Origin: Rhyacichthys aspro
Taxonomy: Eukaryota; Chordata; Actinopteri; Gobiiformes; Rhyacichthyidae
Direction: 5' to 3'
Length of the DNA: 64,000 bases
Assembly: GCA_036850595.1 (NCBI GenBank)
Contig: CM072153.1
Span: 10,434,169 to 10,498,168, forward strand
Below the pieces are notes generated by a model. That model saw only the letters and a program-made list of their open reading frames with translations. It was not told the DNA's origin and did no database searches. Below are positions 61,801 through 64,000 of this stretch, piece by piece. A program made the translations under genes and the position numbers. Numbering within the stretch: position 1 is the stretch's first letter; the number at the start of each line of letters is the position of its first letter.

Positions 61801-64000
61801 GACCTGCCTGGTTTAGAGGTCTGAGCTGGTTATGAGGGGACCTCTTACTGCAGTGACAGTAATGACAGAGGAGCAGAGGTGTGTTTGATTTGCTGCAGCT
61901 TGGGGCAGAATGTGTTGTGGATGTGAGCAGGGGCACCCTGTGGGCCCACACACCTGCTGCTGCTGCTGCACCTGGGGGAGAACCAGCTGCTCACATGGGG
62001 TTGTTTACTTATTGGTGCAGTGGTGTAGTTGTGGTTTTATCACTTATCTCCTGTCCAGCAGGTGTCCTCAGTGAGCTCACTGCTCTACACACCTGATATT
62101 TGTTAGCACTGTTTGCGCTTCATCAAAAAACAAATGTAAAAGAGCCTTTTACAGCTTCTCAGATTGAAAATAATTAACCTCCAGAGTAATCAGTTAACGT
62201 TCTACAACATTTGAATACTTAGCTTTTATTTCCTCTTGGTAACCCAGAAGTTAGACATTTCAAATGACAGAAACTGAATGATAAAGGAGACAACCCATCT
62301 TTTTTAAGACACTCTGAACTAAGGACGTTAATATTAATCTTCTTTTGTCAGAATAACTTTTTAGATGAACCTGTACAAATATGGTACTGCCCACAGTCAG
62401 TAGGCAATTGCAACAATATGTTCTGATGATTAGTCAGGAAACCTTTGACTAAATAAGACAAATATTTGAAAGGATTCTGGGGTTTTTTTTCCAAACATTT
62501 ATTCTGTCAAAGTAAATATCTTTTTACTTACTTTGCTATGCTACGTTTTGTGGTACAGTTCCATCCCGACATGGACACAATAAACACCTCATAACTTTGC
62601 TGTTCTGTGGCATAATCCCACTTGGCAGCCATGCAGCACATCAGACAGAGGCAGTAGGGCTCCCAACCATATCGTCTGTAATAGGCATGGAATCTGCTTT
62701 GCACTGATACAGTCAAGCGGCGCAGCGGCACGCCTGCAGACACACTCACACAAAGACTCCTGAGCTAATGCATGCTAATGTGTGCACATCCCATCACATA
62801 CATTATCATTACATTAAGAGAGACTGATAATTAACTTAAAGCTCAGTCTTAAAGATGCTGCAGAATCCTGGAGGTTGTGAAAAATGACTATTGTCGCAGC
62901 ATGATTTACTGAGGAGTAGGAGATGAGTTATATTTATATAAAGTGTCAAGTTAGGGGTCAGGTGGAGTTTACAGTCATCATTTAAAGCAACATAAATACT
63001 GTTTATGACTGTTATTTAGAAAACAAATCATCTTATAGTGTGTAGAGGCACATCCAATGACAGACGTTTCTACATGTTTGAGAACAAATGGACAAATCTA
63101 AGAACAAAGAAAATAATGTTATGAAAACAGTCTGTGATATCTTTTCATTTGTCAAAAGGAAATGCACACCAGACTGCTGTATCAGAGGGTTTTTAAAAGA
63201 AATATTCAGCTGAAGGAAAAGGCATAACATGTTCAGACGACAGCATTTCAATGGGTGTTGCTGGTTATAATAATTTGAAAATGTGGGTCCTTCTTCTGTC
63301 TGACTTGACTCATGTACTGTCTAATTTTGTTTGCCCCAGAGTCATACTTCCTTAGCTGTGACTTTAACACAACAGCTCTGAATAACTACCCGCCCCGGTC
63401 TCTGCACCGAGCCAACATCTTTAACAGACATGGACACCCTTTACGCTCCTTTTCATCTTTGTTTAATAGAGGCTAAAATTATGAGGCGCGGGTGGATGGC
63501 AAAACGTGAGGAATGGGCTCAGTATATTGTGCCACTGTGTTAACACGAGGTTTGTGATTGATTATGGTGCTTTGTCTTGGCAGTTTGGCCCAAGTAGCAA
63601 ACTGGCAGTGTTTATGTAAAAGCCAGAACACACACACACACAAACTGAGATACACATAGAATATTAGAGATGAAGCTGAAGTGCCATGAATAAAACAAAA
63701 GTGACAGTGTTTACTGGCATTATTCCTTTGAACTACAGAACAATTCATTCACTTTTCCAAGCAGTCAAAAATGTTGGCTCCCAAACCACAACTCCCCCTC
63801 AGAGACAATCATTTTTGGAAATTGTCTTTGTAGTTTCACAATTCTACACAGTTCTGGACCAGAAGTGATTATATCAGAGCCAAGACTTTGATCTGTTCCA
63901 AATGATTCTCAATAGGGCTGGACATTATTAGAGTGAAATGTCAGATAAGAAAACACATTCTGTTTTTAGCTGTTGGCTGTGGAGGACTTATCTTGGCATG

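Larger units (their letters stand above)
53650..64000 (-). other. kcng4 intron (more than 10.3 kb), continuing beyond the window
   Basis: No reading frame with T1-domain sequence appears on the minus strand here, so the upstream coding exon must lie past the right edge. The intron holds one copy of the ~355-bp dispersed repeat (56163), a tRNA-derived SINE (58645), C/T-rich tracts near 55240-55560 and A/T-rich sequence. Short frames on both strands look random. Confidence 0.7.

Overview
The window looks like nuclear DNA of a ray-finned (teleost) fish. Evidence: vertebrate-type split genes with GT/AG introns, an A/T-rich background with CpG depletion, many di- and trinucleotide microsatellites, and several repeat types common in teleosts (Tc1-like element, tRNA-derived SINEs, LINE remnant, short inverted-repeat elements). 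No bacterial operon, CRISPR array, rRNA or canonical tRNA gene was seen. The species cannot be named from the sequence.

Three protein-coding genes are recognised with confidence, all on the minus strand. (1) wfdc1, a secreted WAP-domain protein, six coding exons from 24735 down to 15381, complete, 207 residues. (2) An SLC16-family monocarboxylate transporter, five coding exons from 37385 down to 32523, complete, 462 residues. (3) The 3' coding exon of kcng4, the modulatory Kv6.4 potassium-channel subunit, 53649 to 52762. Its first coding exon (T1 domain, S1) is not found before base 64000, so the gene runs off the right edge. In human, as I recall it, KCNG4 and WFDC1 are adjacent; here a transporter gene lies between them.

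Three weaker candidates rest only on splice sites and frame. A cysteine-containing two-exon minus-strand reading frame at 43081-44605 is the best of them and I cannot assign it to a family. A plus-strand unit at 6379-7360 and a short minus-strand unit at 13196-13725 are less certain. A CpG-rich promoter-like patch lies at about 3050-3480.

Layout: 1-15 kb is mostly non-coding with a LINE remnant (5.4-5.8 kb). 15-25 kb is wfdc1, with a large first intron. 25-31.7 kb is gene-poor. 32.5-38 kb is the transporter, with a deleted Tc1-like element in an intron. At 40.9-42.4 kb lies a 21-bp minisatellite of 73 in-phase units. 43-52.6 kb holds the candidate gene and several repeats. From 52.6 kb to the end is kcng4 and its long intron. 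The genes have no evident joint pathway; their proximity looks like vertebrate synteny, not a functional cluster.

The most unusual sequence is the 21-bp minisatellite. Because its unit is seven codons long, it stays open for over 500 codons in three reading frames, its CpG shows a methylation-decay pattern, and it contains an internal 23-unit duplication. The most likely undescribed gene is the candidate at 43-44.6 kb. I found no convincing novel multi-gene system.
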